A stretch of 64,000 nucleotides of DNA from Parafrankia discariae (GCF_000373365.1 NZ_KB891148.1:1-64000); one strand, 5' to 3'. Counted from the stretch's first letter, positions 16,325-26,238 are shown. Translations and numbers: made by a program. Notes: a model not told the origin generated them from the sequence alone.

Positions 16325-17278
16325 GTGGAACTGAGATATCTCGCGTCGTTCCTCGCCATCGCCGAGGAGCTGCACTTCGGCCGCGCGGCGGCCCGCCTGC
16401 ACCTGGCCCAGCCCTCGCTGAGCCAGCAGCTGCAGCGGCTGGAACGCGACATCGGTGTCGAGCTGGTCTCGCGCAGCTCGCACGAGGTCAAGCTGACCGC
16501 CGCCGGCCGCGCCTTCGAGACGGAGGCCCGCCGGCTGCTCGACGCCACCCGGCGGGCCGTCACCGTCGCCCGCGAGGCGGCCTCGGGGCGCACGGGGATG
16601 ATCAGCATCGGCTTCAACTACCCGGCCGGCCAGCGGGTGCTACAGCCGACGCTGCTGCGCCTGGCGGCCGAGTACCCGGGGGTGTCGACGACGCTGTGGG
16701 AGGCCCGCAGCGGGCCGCAGCTGTCCGCGCTGGCCGAGGGACGGCTCGACGTCGCGCTGGTCTTCGCCGGACCGCCCTCGGCGCAGCTGCGCTCCCAGCG
16801 GGTGCTCACCGTGCCGCTGGTCGCGGTGGTCAGCCGGCGCCATCCCTGGGCGGCCCGCTCGGAGGTGCCGTTCCGGGAGCTGGCCGGCCAGCCGTGTGTC
16901 CTGTTCCGGCGGGAGCAGAGCCCGGCGATGCACGACGCGATCCTGGCCGCGGCCGATCGCTGCGGCATCGCGCTGACCGTCTCCGACGAGGTGGACGACT
17001 CCGGCGCGACCGGGATCGTGGTCACCACCAAGCCGGTGGTCGGGTTCGCCTCGGCCGCGCGCGGCGCGCATCCGCCCGGTCACGGGCTCGCCGCGGTGCG
17101 CCTGGTCGACCCGACCCCGACGGTCGGGATGTACGCCGTGTGGCGCCCGGACCCGCAGCCCGTGGTCGGCGCCTTCCTGGACTGCCTCGAGGCCGCGGGG
17201 CCGTTTACCGAGCCCGGCCCGGCCGCGGCCGCGGCACCGCCGGCGGCCGCATCCCAGGCACCGGCACCGGAGAGCTGA
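16325..17278 (+). CDS. LysR-family transcriptional regulator (1)
   Basis: A 317-residue regulator starting at GTG. The N-terminal winged helix-turn-helix (residues ~1-60) reads MELRYLASFLAIAEELHFGR and AQPSLSQQLQRLERDIG, a standard LysR pattern. The effector-binding domain follows (about 90-300), then an Ala/Pro-rich tail. It probably controls the P450 upstream and the rightward genes. It is closely similar throughout to the LysR at 48004, including the LDVALVFAGPPS versus LDVGFIFGLPPT segment. The co-inducer is unknown; an inverted repeat lies immediately upstream. Confidence 0.9.
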   Translation: MELRYLASFLAIAEELHFGRAAARLHLAQPSLSQQLQRLERDIGVELVSRSSHEVKLTAAGRAFETEARRLLDATRRAVTVAREAASGRTGMISIGFNYPAGQRVLQPTLLRLAAEYPGVSTTLWEARSGPQLSALAEGRLDVALVFAGPPSAQLRSQRVLTVPLVAVVSRRHPWAARSEVPFRELAGQPCVLFRREQSPAMHDAILAAADRCGIALTVSDEVDDSGATGIVVTTKPVVGFASAARGAHPPGHGLAAVRLVDPTPTVGMYAVWRPDPQPVVGAFLDCLEAAGPFTEPGPAAAAAPPAAASQAPAPES

Positions 17279-17496
17279 CCCCGGTCCCCGCCCGCCCGGT
17301 GGGCGGTGCGGTGGGGTGCGGTGCCTGGCGATTGGCATCCCGAATTGCTCGTTCGTCATTCATGCGTTGCCGAGAACCGGCCCGGCGCGCAACATCGCTC
17401 GAGCGGTCGGATTCGCCTCCGCCGATCCGCCGCGCCGTACGAGGAGGTCATGGCGCCGTCCGTGGCCGTGCCGGCCGCACGGCCGGTCCGAACAGA

Positions 17497-18354
17497 ATGG
17501 ACGTGACGATGGAGTTGACTGTCCTCGGGTGCCGGTCGGGGATGCCCGCCGCCGGCCAGTGCAGCTCCAGCTACCTGGTGCAGACCGAGGCGGCCCGCGT
17601 GCTGCTGGACTGCGGTCCCGGCGCCGCCACCGCGCTCAGCGCGGTCCTCGATCCGCGCCGGCTCGACGCCGTGGTCATCAGCCACCTCCACCTGGACCAC
17701 TGCTACGACCTGCTGCCCGTCGGCAAGACTCTGCTGGCCGGGCACGGCCGGTTCGCCGCGCTGTTCCCCACGCTGCCCGAGCTGGCCACGCAGGTCCAGC
17801 GGGCCCCGGTGCCGCTGTACGTGCCGCGGGGCGGCCGGGAGCGGCTGCGCGCGCTCGCCGCGCTGTTCCCCGTCACCACGATCCCGCTGCTCGACCGGGC
17901 CTTCGAGGTGGCCTTCGACGTCCACGAGTACGAGCCGGGCGACACCTTCGTCGTCGGCGACGCGACGGTCGGGCTGCACGAGCTGCGCCACGCCGTGCCC
18001 AACTGCGGCACCCGGGTGGACTGCGCGACCGGCAGCCTCGCCTACACCGGCGACACCGGGGTGACCGAGAAGCTCGTGCCGTTCGCCCGGGACGTCGACC
18101 TGCTGCTCGCCGAGGCGACGCTGGAGCTGACCGACACGACCGACCACGGCCATCTCAGCGCCACCGACGCTGCGCTGGCCGCCGCCGAGGCCGACGCGCG
18201 CCAGCTCGTCCTGACCCATTTCGTGACCGCCGAGCCGGCCTGGCTGCGGGCCCGCCAGGAGGACGCCGAACGGGTCTTCGCCGGCCCGGTGCACATCGCC
18301 ACTCCCGCGAGCCGCTTCACCGCCCGGGTCGCCGAGGCGGTACCGCATGCCTGA
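17497..18354 (+). CDS. MBL-fold metallohydrolase
   Basis: About 280 residues with the metallo-beta-lactamase zinc motif in ISHLHLDHCYD (HxHxDH). The later ligands lie in ELRHAVPNCG, SLAYTGDTG and DHGHLSATD, as in RNase Z/arylsulfatase-like hydrolases. ATG at 17497, GTG at 17503 and ATG at 17509 are all in frame, and none has a strong ribosome-binding site. It may act as a hydrolytic or release enzyme for a thioester or lactone; many PKS loci carry such a protein as a thioesterase. Its end overlaps the start of the HAD gene by 8 bp, so the two are co-translated. Confidence 0.82.
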   Translation: MDVTMELTVLGCRSGMPAAGQCSSSYLVQTEAARVLLDCGPGAATALSAVLDPRRLDAVVISHLHLDHCYDLLPVGKTLLAGHGRFAALFPTLPELATQVQRAPVPLYVPRGGRERLRALAALFPVTTIPLLDRAFEVAFDVHEYEPGDTFVVGDATVGLHELRHAVPNCGTRVDCATGSLAYTGDTGVTEKLVPFARDVDLLLAEATLELTDTTDHGHLSATDAALAAAEADARQLVLTHFVTAEPAWLRARQEDAERVFAGPVHIATPASRFTARVAEAVPHA

Positions 18355-19072
18355 GGGACCAGACGGTCCCGGTGCGGCGGGCCCGGCGGGTGTGACAGGT
18401 GCGGCGGGTGTGACAGGGCCGGCCGGTGCGGGGCGGGAGCCGGTGCGGGCCGTCTGGTGTGACTACGGCGGCGTGCTCAGCTCCTCCATCGCCGGCTCGC
18501 TCGCCCAGGTGGCGGGCGCGGCAGGGGTGCCGACATCCGAGCTCAGGGGGGCGATCCGGCGGGTCGCGGCGTCCTTCGGCGCGACTCTGATCGAGCCGCT
18601 GGAGCTCGGGGTGCTCTCCCAGCACGAGTGGGGCCTGCGGGTCACCGCGGAGCTGGCGCCGGCCTGGACACCGCGGATCGACCTGACCCGCTTCGGCGAC
18701 CACTGGTACGCGGGCCGGACCGTCAACACGGCCCTGTTCGAGCTGCTGGACCGGGTGCGGGCCAGCGGCGTGCGCGTCGGCATGCTCACCAACAGCGTGC
18801 GGGAATGGGAACCGCACCGGCGGGCGCTGGCACCGGCCGTCGACCCGTTCGAGGAGACCGTCAACTCCTTCGAGGTGGGCCTGCGCAAGCCGGATCCGGC
18901 GATCTTCGAGCTCGCCGAGTCGCGCTTCGGGACGCCACCGCGGGCCTGCCTGCTCATCGACGACCTCGCGGTCAACTGCGCCGCGGCCCAGGCCCGGGGC
19001 TGGCGGGTGATCGAGCACACCGAGCTCGAGACCACCCTGGCCCGGCTGCGCGCCGCCGTCCCCGCCCGCTGA
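18347..19072 (+). CDS. HAD-superfamily hydrolase
   Basis: A 241-residue protein with a Gly/Ala-rich leader (about 33 residues). The HAD motifs follow: VWCDYGGVLSS (nucleophile Asp; the usual DxD is DYG here), GMLTNS (motif II), GLRKPDPAIFELA (motif III Lys) and CLLIDDLAVNC (motif IV acids). It belongs to the HAD-IA type that includes phosphatases, dehalogenases and epoxide-hydrolase N-domains. The second aspartate of motif I is replaced by glycine, a change often seen in HAD proteins that are not classical phosphatases. Its function in this locus is unknown. It overlaps the MBL gene by 8 bp. Confidence 0.78.
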   Translation: MPEGPDGPGAAGPAGVTGAAGVTGPAGAGREPVRAVWCDYGGVLSSSIAGSLAQVAGAAGVPTSELRGAIRRVAASFGATLIEPLELGVLSQHEWGLRVTAELAPAWTPRIDLTRFGDHWYAGRTVNTALFELLDRVRASGVRVGMLTNSVREWEPHRRALAPAVDPFEETVNSFEVGLRKPDPAIFELAESRFGTPPRACLLIDDLAVNCAAAQARGWRVIEHTELETTLARLRAAVPAR

Positions 19073-19310
19073 CCGCGGACCCCCCGAACCGGCCGATGGC
19101 ACCACCACGCTCCCACGCGTTCCCATCCGCCCAGCACCAACAATAAATAATTACGATCGATCAATCTCTCCCGCCCGTTGGACGGCGATAGGAGACGTTT
19201 ACGGATCGTTCGCGAGAAGCACATTGCCAGCCGACCGAAGATGCATTGAGACTGGGCTCGGTAAATCCACCGGAAAATATTCGAACCCTCGTCACGAGTA
19301 GGTGGTCGGT

Positions 19311-21197
19311 GTGCAGCAGTACACCCTGGGAGCGGGCCGGGTCCTTCCTGACGACCGCGGCCTTTATTCCCTCGTCGACGACCGCGTCCGTACCGATCCG
19401 GACCGGGTGATCCTCAGCCGGCCCGCCGGGGCGGACTGGCACGACATCACCGTCCGCGAGCTCGACGCGCACGTGCGCCGGGTGGCCGCGGTGCTCCTCG
19501 GCCACGGGGTGGGCGTGGGCGACCGCGTCGGCATCGTCGGCCGGACCAGCTACGAGTGGGTGGTCGCCGATCTCGCGGTCCTCGCCCTCGGCGCGATCAC
19601 CGTGCCGATCTTCCCGACCGCCTCGCCGACGCAGATCACCCACATAGTGACCGACTCCGGCATGTCGTGGTGCTTCGTCGAGACCCCCGAGCACCACACG
19701 GCGGTCGCCACGGCCGGCGCCGGGACGCTGCGCGCGCTGCCCTGGCCGCTGGCCGACCTGAACGGGTGGCAGGCCCCCGCCGACGACGGCGAGCCGGCCG
19801 CGGCGGACGAGTTCACCGCGCGCCGGGACGCCGTGCGGGCGGACTCGCTCGCGACGATCGTCTACACCAGCGGGACGACCGGCATGCCCAAGGGCTGCCT
19901 GCTCACGCATGGCAACCTGTTCGCCTCCAGTGCCAACACCGTCGAGCACACCGGCGAGCTGTTCCGGGTGTGGCGCCCCGTGCCTTCGCCGGACACCGCG
20001 GGCGCCGGTGCGCCGCCGGGATCGACCGAGCAGGCGTCGACCCTGCTCTGCCTGCCGCTGGCGCACGTGTTCGGCCGGACGATCCTGGTCGCCTGCCTCT
20101 ACGCCGGCACGCGGACGGGCCTGCTGGCGTCGGTCCCGGACATCCTGCCCGCGATGGCGACCTTCCGGCCGACCGTGCTCGCCCTCGTCCCCTACGCGCT
20201 GGAGAAGATCCGCAAGGGGCTGCGCGGTGTCGTCGACACCGACACCGAGCTGGCGGCGGTGGCCGCCGGACTGGCCGGCGACCCGGTCGACGGCTCGTCG
20301 ACCGGGCCGGCCGACGCCACGGCGGTGTCGGGGCTGCCGGCCGCCGAGCGGCGGCCCGCCCCGGCGGCGCTGGGCCGGGTCAACGGCGTGTTCGGTGGCC
20401 GGCTGAGCCACGTGATCAGCGGCGGCGCGTCGCTGGACGCGACCACGGCCGCCTTCTACCGCGGCGTCGGCGTGCGAATCCTGAACTGCTACGGCCTCAC
20501 CGAGGCCGCGACGGCGGTGACCGTCAACCAGCCCGGCACCAACCGCATCGGCACGGTCGGCCAGCCGATCCCCGGCACCACCGTGGCGATCACCCCGGAC
20601 GGCGAGGTGCTGGTCGCCGGGCCCAACGTCTCCCCCGGCTACTGGCGGGCCGGCCAGAACCCGCGGATCGAACCCGGCGCCGACCCGTCCCGCTGGCTGC
20701 ACACCGGCGACCTGGGCCACCTCGACGCCGACGGCTTCCTCGTCATCACCGGCCGCCGCAAGGAGATCCTGGTGACCAGCGGCGGCAAGAACGTCACGCC
20801 GACCCTGCTCGAGGACCGGATGCGGCTGCACCCGCTGGTCGCCGACTGCATGATCGTCGGCGAGGCCCGCCCGTACGTCGCCGCCCTGGTGACGACCGAC
20901 CAGGGCGCGCTCAACGCCCTGGCCGCGGCGCACGGCATCGACCTCGCCGCCCCCGGCTGGTGGGAGCACCCCGCCCTGCTCGACCGGGTGCGGGAGGCGG
21001 TCGACGACGCCAACGGCCTGGTCTCCCGGGCCGAGTCGATCCGCCGGTTCCGGATCCTGCCCACCCAGCTCACCATCGACGCCGGTCACCTGACGCCCTC
21101 GATGAAGCTGCGCCGCGCGCCGATCGAGGCGGCCTTCGCCACCGAGATCGAGGAGCTCTACTCCCCGGCCGCCGCGCCCGCCCCGGCCCCGGCCTGA
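19311..21197 (+). CDS. Long-chain acyl-CoA synthetase (FadD-like)
   Basis: A 628-residue ANL enzyme. YTSGTTGMPKGCLLTHGNL is the P-loop, LNCYGLTEAATAVTVN the A5 motif, and LHTGDLGHLDADGFLVITGRRKEI the hinge. ILVTSGGKNVTPTLLED is diagnostic of the long-chain synthetase (FadD15/FAA1) branch. The GTG at 19311 follows AGGTGG with good spacing; GTG 19302 is an alternative. It would activate a free fatty acid to its CoA or AMP form for the following dehydrogenase. It is distinct from the FAAL-like enzyme at 12784, so the locus has two activation systems. A 238-bp AT-richer gap upstream probably holds the promoter. Confidence 0.9.
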   Translation: MQQYTLGAGRVLPDDRGLYSLVDDRVRTDPDRVILSRPAGADWHDITVRELDAHVRRVAAVLLGHGVGVGDRVGIVGRTSYEWVVADLAVLALGAITVPIFPTASPTQITHIVTDSGMSWCFVETPEHHTAVATAGAGTLRALPWPLADLNGWQAPADDGEPAAADEFTARRDAVRADSLATIVYTSGTTGMPKGCLLTHGNLFASSANTVEHTGELFRVWRPVPSPDTAGAGAPPGSTEQASTLLCLPLAHVFGRTILVACLYAGTRTGLLASVPDILPAMATFRPTVLALVPYALEKIRKGLRGVVDTDTELAAVAAGLAGDPVDGSSTGPADATAVSGLPAAERRPAPAALGRVNGVFGGRLSHVISGGASLDATTAAFYRGVGVRILNCYGLTEAATAVTVNQPGTNRIGTVGQPIPGTTVAITPDGEVLVAGPNVSPGYWRAGQNPRIEPGADPSRWLHTGDLGHLDADGFLVITGRRKEILVTSGGKNVTPTLLEDRMRLHPLVADCMIVGEARPYVAALVTTDQGALNALAAAHGIDLAAPGWWEHPALLDRVREAVDDANGLVSRAESIRRFRILPTQLTIDAGHLTPSMKLRRAPIEAAFATEIEELYSPAAAPAPAPA

Positions 21198-21284
21198 CCC
21201 GCCGTCGACGGACGACGTTCCCGCCCGCTGACCTCTTCGCCCGTATGACCTCTCCGCCCGCATGACCGACGGGAGCACTCAAGG

Positions 21285-22520
21285 ATGTACGACGTCATCG
21301 TGGTCGGCGCCCGCTGCGCCGGCTCACCGCTGGCCATGCTGCTCGCCCGCCAGGGCCACCGGGTCCTGGTCGTGGACCGGTCGACCTTCCCCAGCGACAC
21401 CGTCTCCACCCACTACATGCACCAGACCGGCCTGGCCCGGCTGCGCGACTGGGGCCTGCTGGACCGCCTGGTCGCCACCGGCGTCCCGCCGATGCGCCAC
21501 CTCACCTTCTCCTACACCGGCATCTACCTGGAGGGCTTCGCCGACCCGATCGAGGGGATCAGCGAGGTCTACTCGCCGCGCCGGATCATCCTGGACAAGC
21601 TGCTGGTCGACGCCGCCCGCGAGGCCGGCGCCGAGGTGATCGAGGGCTTCACGGTCAGTGACCTGCTCTTCGACGACGGCCGGGTCACCGGCATCCGCGG
21701 CCGCGCCGGCGAGGGCCCCGAGCAGGAGTTCCGCGCCGCGTTCGTGGTCGGGGCGGACGGGCGGACGTCCACCGTGGCCGACAAGGTCGGCGCGGACTTC
21801 TACCGGGTGGTGCCGGCGGCCGGCTTCATCTACTACTCCTACTACGAGGGCCTGGACTGGACGTTCCAGCACCGGACCGGCTTCGGCGAGCAGCAGTTCG
21901 GCACCTGGCCGACCCACGACGGCCGGCACCTGCTGTCGATCATCCGCCCCCGCTCGGCGTTCAGCGAGTTCCGCGCCGACGTCGAGGGCAGCTTCCACGC
22001 CATCTTCGACGCGGTCGTCCCCGAGCTCGGCGAGGACCTGCGGGCCCGCGGCCGGCGCGTCGAGGAGTTCCGTCCGATGCGCTACCCGGACAACTACTAC
22101 CGGCGCTCGCACGGGCCCGGCTGGGCGCTGGTCGGCGACGCCGGCTACCACAAGGACCCGTTCACCGGCTGGGGCATCACCGACGCCTTCACCCAGGCGC
22201 AGCTGCTCGCCGACCGGCTGCACGCCGGCCTGGCCGGCGAGCGGACGCTGGACGACGCCGCCGCCGAGTACGTCAAGATCCGCGACGAGGAGAGCCACGG
22301 GACGTTCGAGCTGACCTGCACGCTCTCGCACCTCGTGCTGCCGCCGTTCCTGCACTCGGCCTTCACCGCGACGGCGCAGAGCCCCCGCTACACGAAGAAG
22401 TTCTTCGGGATGATCGCCGGCGGTGTTCCCGGCCACGACTTCTTCCACCCCGACAACCTCGCGGAGCTCTACGAGGAGGTCGGCACGCCCGCCGAGAAGC
22501 GTCTGCTGTCGGCCGGCTGA
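21285..22520 (+). CDS. FAD-dependent oxidoreductase/monooxygenase
   Basis: A 411-residue flavoprotein of the geranylgeranyl-reductase/PHBH-like group. VVGARCAGSPLAMLLARQGH is the ADP-binding motif at the N-terminus, FVVGADGRTSTVADKVG the DG motif, and ALVGDAGYHKDPFTGWGITD the second FAD motif. The substrate may be a lipid or acyl-CoA; related enzymes reduce or hydroxylate polyenes. It lies between the acyl-CoA ligase and the acyl-CoA dehydrogenase, all rightward. No membrane segment or signal peptide is evident. Confidence 0.84.
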   Translation: MYDVIVVGARCAGSPLAMLLARQGHRVLVVDRSTFPSDTVSTHYMHQTGLARLRDWGLLDRLVATGVPPMRHLTFSYTGIYLEGFADPIEGISEVYSPRRIILDKLLVDAAREAGAEVIEGFTVSDLLFDDGRVTGIRGRAGEGPEQEFRAAFVVGADGRTSTVADKVGADFYRVVPAAGFIYYSYYEGLDWTFQHRTGFGEQQFGTWPTHDGRHLLSIIRPRSAFSEFRADVEGSFHAIFDAVVPELGEDLRARGRRVEEFRPMRYPDNYYRRSHGPGWALVGDAGYHKDPFTGWGITDAFTQAQLLADRLHAGLAGERTLDDAAAEYVKIRDEESHGTFELTCTLSHLVLPPFLHSAFTATAQSPRYTKKFFGMIAGGVPGHDFFHPDNLAELYEEVGTPAEKRLLSAG

Positions 22521-22544
22521 TCCAGGATCGGGAGGCATCGGCTG

Positions 22545-23822
22545 ATGAGCACCGTTCCGGTGGCCGCGCCCCACACGGGCAACGGCACGACACCCGACGA
22601 CACGCCGGCAGGCGCCACGACCGGCTCCGGTACGAGCGCCGTCGACGTCGGCGAGCTCGCGCGGCGCACGCTGGCGTTCGTGCGCGAGGAGGTGCTGCCG
22701 GTCGAGCGCGAGCTGATCGTCGCGGGCCGGCACATGGACGACGACGTCCGTGTCGACCTGCAGCGCGCGGCCCGCGCGGCCGGTGTCTTCGGGCCGCTGA
22801 CGCCGGTCGCGCTCGGCGGGCTCGGCCTGGACAACGCCGGGCTCGCGCAGGTGCTCGAGGCCGCCGGGACGAGCCTCATCGGCCCGATCGCCGTGAACTG
22901 CGCGGCGCCCGACGACGGGAACATGCACCTGCTCGCCGACGTCACGACGCCGAGCCAGGCCGAGCGTTACCTGCACCCGCTGCTACGCGGCGAGACCCGC
23001 TCGGCGATCGCGCTCACCGAGCCGGCGCCGGGCGCGGGCTCGGACCCCTCGATGGTCCGCACGACGGCGACCCAGGTCGACGGCGGCTGGGTCATCGACG
23101 GCGCGAAGCACTTCATCACCGGGGCCGAGGGCGCCGCGTTCACGATCTGCATCGCCCGCACCGAGGGCGGCACCACCATGTTCCTGGTCGACCAGGACAA
23201 CCCCGGTCTGACCGTCGGACGGCGCATGCCCACCCTGGACCACAGCGCCCCGGGCGGGCACTGCGAGGTGAGTTTCGCCGACTGCTTCGTCCCCGACGAG
23301 GCAGTGCTCGGTGACGTCGGCGCCGGGCTGCGCTACGCCCAGGTGCGGCTGGCCCCGGCCCGGCTCGCGTTCTGCATGAGCTGGCTCGGGGTGGCCGCCC
23401 GGGCGCACGGCATGGCGGCCGAGTGGATCCAGCGGCGGAGCTCGTTCGGCCGGCCGATCTCCGAGCACGGCATGGCCCAGGCGCACATCGCCGACAACGA
23501 GATCGACATCCTCGCCGCCCGTGCCCTGATCCGCTCGGTGGCCCTGGTGCTCGACGAGCAGGGCGTGGCGAGCTCCGCGGCCCGCCACGGCGCGGCGGTC
23601 GCCAAGACGTTCGTCGCCGAGGCGGTGTGGCGGGTCCTGGACCGGGTGGTGCAGCTCTACGGCGGCCTCGGGATCTGCGAGGACCACCTGGTGGCGCGCT
23701 TCCTCGTCGAGGCCCGCGGGTTCCGTATCTACGAGGGCTCGTCCGAGGTCCTGCGCACCTCCATCGCCAAGCGGGTGCTGCGCGCCCACCAGCCGGCCAT
23801 CACCGGAGAGGACACGCGATGA
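22545..23822 (+). CDS. Acyl-CoA dehydrogenase family protein
   Basis: A 425-residue flavoenzyme preceded by a GGGAGG site. AIALTEPAPGAGSDPSMVRT and GWVIDGAKHFITGAEGAAF are the FAD/acyl-CoA binding beta-domain motifs. RSSFGRPISEHGMAQAHIAD and LYGGLGICEDHLVARFLVEA belong to the C-terminal helical domain, and RIYEGSSEVLR contains the glutamate that serves as catalytic base in the family. A ~35-residue Thr/Gly-rich leader precedes the domain. It probably introduces an alpha,beta double bond in an acyl-CoA made by the ligase upstream. Its stop overlaps the next gene's ATG (ATGA). Confidence 0.9.
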   Translation: MSTVPVAAPHTGNGTTPDDTPAGATTGSGTSAVDVGELARRTLAFVREEVLPVERELIVAGRHMDDDVRVDLQRAARAAGVFGPLTPVALGGLGLDNAGLAQVLEAAGTSLIGPIAVNCAAPDDGNMHLLADVTTPSQAERYLHPLLRGETRSAIALTEPAPGAGSDPSMVRTTATQVDGGWVIDGAKHFITGAEGAAFTICIARTEGGTTMFLVDQDNPGLTVGRRMPTLDHSAPGGHCEVSFADCFVPDEAVLGDVGAGLRYAQVRLAPARLAFCMSWLGVAARAHGMAAEWIQRRSSFGRPISEHGMAQAHIADNEIDILAARALIRSVALVLDEQGVASSAARHGAAVAKTFVAEAVWRVLDRVVQLYGGLGICEDHLVARFLVEARGFRIYEGSSEVLRTSIAKRVLRAHQPAITGEDTR

Positions 23823-24394
23823 CACCGACGTCCGCACCGACCACGGCGTCCAATTCCGGCCAGCCCGGCGCGGCGGCGGGTGGGGAGAGCCGGCCCGGGC
23901 CGTTCGCCGTCTTCGGCGCGGCCACCGCCGACCCCGCGGCGCCCGACCTCGAGCGCATCCGGGAGATCGCGAACGCGATCGTGCCGTTCCGGCGGTTCGT
24001 CGGCATCGACATCACCGAGATCGACGCGGAGCGCTCGATGGTAATCATCCCGGACCGGCCCGATCTCACCAACCAGCTCGGCACCGTGCACGCCGGCGCG
24101 CTGTTCCTGGCCGCCGACCTCGCCGGCGCCGCGGCGGTCGCCGGGGCGCTCGCGCCGCGGCTGAGCCGGTTCGAGTACCTCGTCGTCCGCGACGCCCGCT
24201 CGACGTTCCGCAAGCCGGCCAACGGGCGGGTGCGGGCGATCGGCCTGGTCGACGAGCGGGAGGCCCGCCGGGTCCTAACCGGCACCGGGCCGGAGCGGTT
24301 CGACCTCGACGTCAAGGCGCTGCTCTACGACGACGCCGACGTGCTCGTCGCCCGGTTCCACTTCGACTACGCCTGCGCGATCGCCGGAGACTGA
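23819..24394 (+). CDS. Hotdog-fold thioesterase-like protein
   Basis: A 191-residue protein coupled to the acyl-CoA dehydrogenase by ATGA. The hotdog core (about 55-185) contains PDLTNQLGTVHAGALFLAAD, matching PaaI/DUF4442-type thioesterases (GTVHAGA in place of VHGG). A low-complexity leader of ~30 residues precedes it. It may hydrolyse the acyl-CoA product or act as a dehydratase-like hotdog; sequence alone does not decide. The next gene starts three bases after its stop. Confidence 0.7.
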   Translation: MTPTSAPTTASNSGQPGAAAGGESRPGPFAVFGAATADPAAPDLERIREIANAIVPFRRFVGIDITEIDAERSMVIIPDRPDLTNQLGTVHAGALFLAADLAGAAAVAGALAPRLSRFEYLVVRDARSTFRKPANGRVRAIGLVDEREARRVLTGTGPERFDLDVKALLYDDADVLVARFHFDYACAIAGD

Positions 24395-24396
24395 CG

Positions 24397-25410
24397 ATGC
24401 CGACCACCGAGTCGACGACCCCCGCCGACCCCACCGGAACCGCGGCGCCCACCGAGACGGCAGCGCCCGCTGAGACGGCACCACCCACTGAGACCGCAGC
24501 GCCCGCGGCGACCGCGGCGCCCGCCAAGCCGGAGAAGCTGCCGGTGCCGGTCTCCGCCGGGATCACGCTCATGGTCCGGGTGCTGGCGCAGCCCGACCCG
24601 ATGGCACCCGTCGTCATGCTGCTGCCGGCGATGGCCCTGAAGGCCAAGTACTACCTGCCCATGGCCCAGGCGCTGTTCATGGCGGGCCTGTCGGTGGCCA
24701 CCTTCGACCAGCGCGGGTATGGCGAGAGCAAGCCCGCCCTGCGCGACCAGCCGAACTTCGGCTACCGCGAGCTGATCGAGGTCGACCTGCCCGCGGCCGT
24801 CGGTACCGTCCGGGCCCGCTTCCCCGGGGCGCCGCTGTACCTGTTCGGCCACAGCCTCGGTGGTCAGCTCGCGCTCTTCCACGCGGCGGCCGCGCCGGGC
24901 GAGATCGCCGGCGTCGTGACCATCGGCACCGGCACGCCGTACTGGAAGGCGTTCGGACGGCGCAACTGGTTCGAGGCGTTCTGGAAGATCCAGACCATCG
25001 GCCTGGTCTCCCGGGTCCGCGGGTACTGGCCCGGCGGCATGCTCATCGGCGGCGCCATGGCCGGCCAGGTGATGGTCGACTGGGCGCGTCAGTCCCGGAC
25101 GAGCTGGTGCCGTCCCAAGGGCTCGTCGCGGCGCCACGACGACGCGCTGCGCGCCCTGGACCGGCCGGTGCTGGCGATCTCGCTGGACGAGGACCGGCTC
25201 GGCCCCAGCTCGAACGTGGACTTCCTCTGTTCCCGGATGCCCGCGGCGCGGCTGACCCGCTGGCACGTCGTGGAGTCCTCGGGGGTCGCCCACCGCGACC
25301 ACTTCGCGTGGATCAAGGACAGCGCGGTCATCGGACGGGCCGCGGCGAGCTGGATCACCAGTGGACAGCTGCCGGCCGGGCAGGCCGCCGAGGAGAGGAA
25401 CGCGCGATGA
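24397..25410 (+). CDS. Alpha/beta-fold hydrolase
   Basis: A 337-residue protein with a Thr/Ala/Pro/Glu repetitive leader (~45 residues). The alpha/beta hydrolase domain has DQRGYGESKP after strand 4, LYLFGHSLGGQLALFHA as nucleophile elbow (Ser153), and HRDHFAWIKD as the likely His region. AGVVTIGTGTPYWKAF resembles the hydrophobic lid of lipid esterases. It may cleave an ester or thioester of the pathway. Its stop overlaps the next ATG. Confidence 0.82.
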   Translation: MPTTESTTPADPTGTAAPTETAAPAETAPPTETAAPAATAAPAKPEKLPVPVSAGITLMVRVLAQPDPMAPVVMLLPAMALKAKYYLPMAQALFMAGLSVATFDQRGYGESKPALRDQPNFGYRELIEVDLPAAVGTVRARFPGAPLYLFGHSLGGQLALFHAAAAPGEIAGVVTIGTGTPYWKAFGRRNWFEAFWKIQTIGLVSRVRGYWPGGMLIGGAMAGQVMVDWARQSRTSWCRPKGSSRRHDDALRALDRPVLAISLDEDRLGPSSNVDFLCSRMPAARLTRWHVVESSGVAHRDHFAWIKDSAVIGRAAASWITSGQLPAGQAAEERNAR

Positions 25411-26063
25411 GCAGAACACGGCTGACGGTCCTCGGGGACAGCTTCGCGGAGGGCCGCGGGGACCCGCGGCCCGGCGGCGGCTACGCCGGCTGGGTGCCCC
25501 GCTTCGCCGAGCTGTTCGGGATCCCGCGCGGCGGCTACCGCAACCTCGGCACCCACCAGGCCACCACGCAGCACATCCTGGACCGTCAGGTGCCCGCCGC
25601 CCTCGTCACCAGGGCCACCGTGATCGGTGTCATCGGCGGGGTCAACGACCTGGTCAGCGACTACGAGCCGGCCCGGTTCCGGCGCAACCTCGCCGCGGTC
25701 CTCGGCCGGCTCTCCGGGCCGGACACCGTGCTGTTCACCGCCACCTACCCCGACATCCCCGGGAACCTGGCCGTCCCGGCCGCGTTCCGGGCGCTGCTGC
25801 GCGACCGGTTCGCGCAGGCCAACGCCTACCTGCAGGAGGCGGCGGCCGCCAGCGGCGCCGTGTGCCTGGACATCGCCGCGGCCACCGAGTGGCGCGGGCC
25901 CACGCTGTGGGACCCGGACGGGCTGCACCCGAACCCGGCCGGGCACCGCCACTTCGCCGAGACCATGGCCGACCATCTCGGCCGCCACACCGGCATGGCA
26001 CCGGTCGGCCGCGAGCCGGCCGGAATGGGCGCCGGTGCCGGGGGCGGACTGCTGTCCTACTGA
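25407..26063 (+). CDS. SGNH/GDSL-family esterase
   Basis: A 218-residue enzyme with block I VLGDSFAEG (Ser12), block III GVIGGVND, and block V DPDGLHPNPAGHRHFA with the Asp-x-x-x-His dyad. An AGGAGAGG ribosome-binding site lies inside the end of the preceding gene, and the start overlaps its stop (ATGA). No signal peptide is visible, so it is probably cytoplasmic. Such small SGNH hydrolases act on acyl esters or thioesters (TesA-like). It is the last gene before the PKS, 175 bp away. It may release or edit chains, but this is inference from position. Confidence 0.86.
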   Translation: MSRTRLTVLGDSFAEGRGDPRPGGGYAGWVPRFAELFGIPRGGYRNLGTHQATTQHILDRQVPAALVTRATVIGVIGGVNDLVSDYEPARFRRNLAAVLGRLSGPDTVLFTATYPDIPGNLAVPAAFRALLRDRFAQANAYLQEAAAASGAVCLDIAAATEWRGPTLWDPDGLHPNPAGHRHFAETMADHLGRHTGMAPVGREPAGMGAGAGGGLLSY

Positions 26064-26238
26064 TCCCCCGGCCAGCTCCACCGAACAGCGCCACCTACCA
26101 GTTCTACTGACGCCACCATCCCTCGGGCCCGCCCCGCGCACCAGCCAGCAGCGCACCCGGCCAGCCCGGCCCGTGCGGCCGGTCCGGCTGATCCGGCGCG
26201 CCCGAAACCAGCCGAACTTATGTTCCGAAAGGGTCATC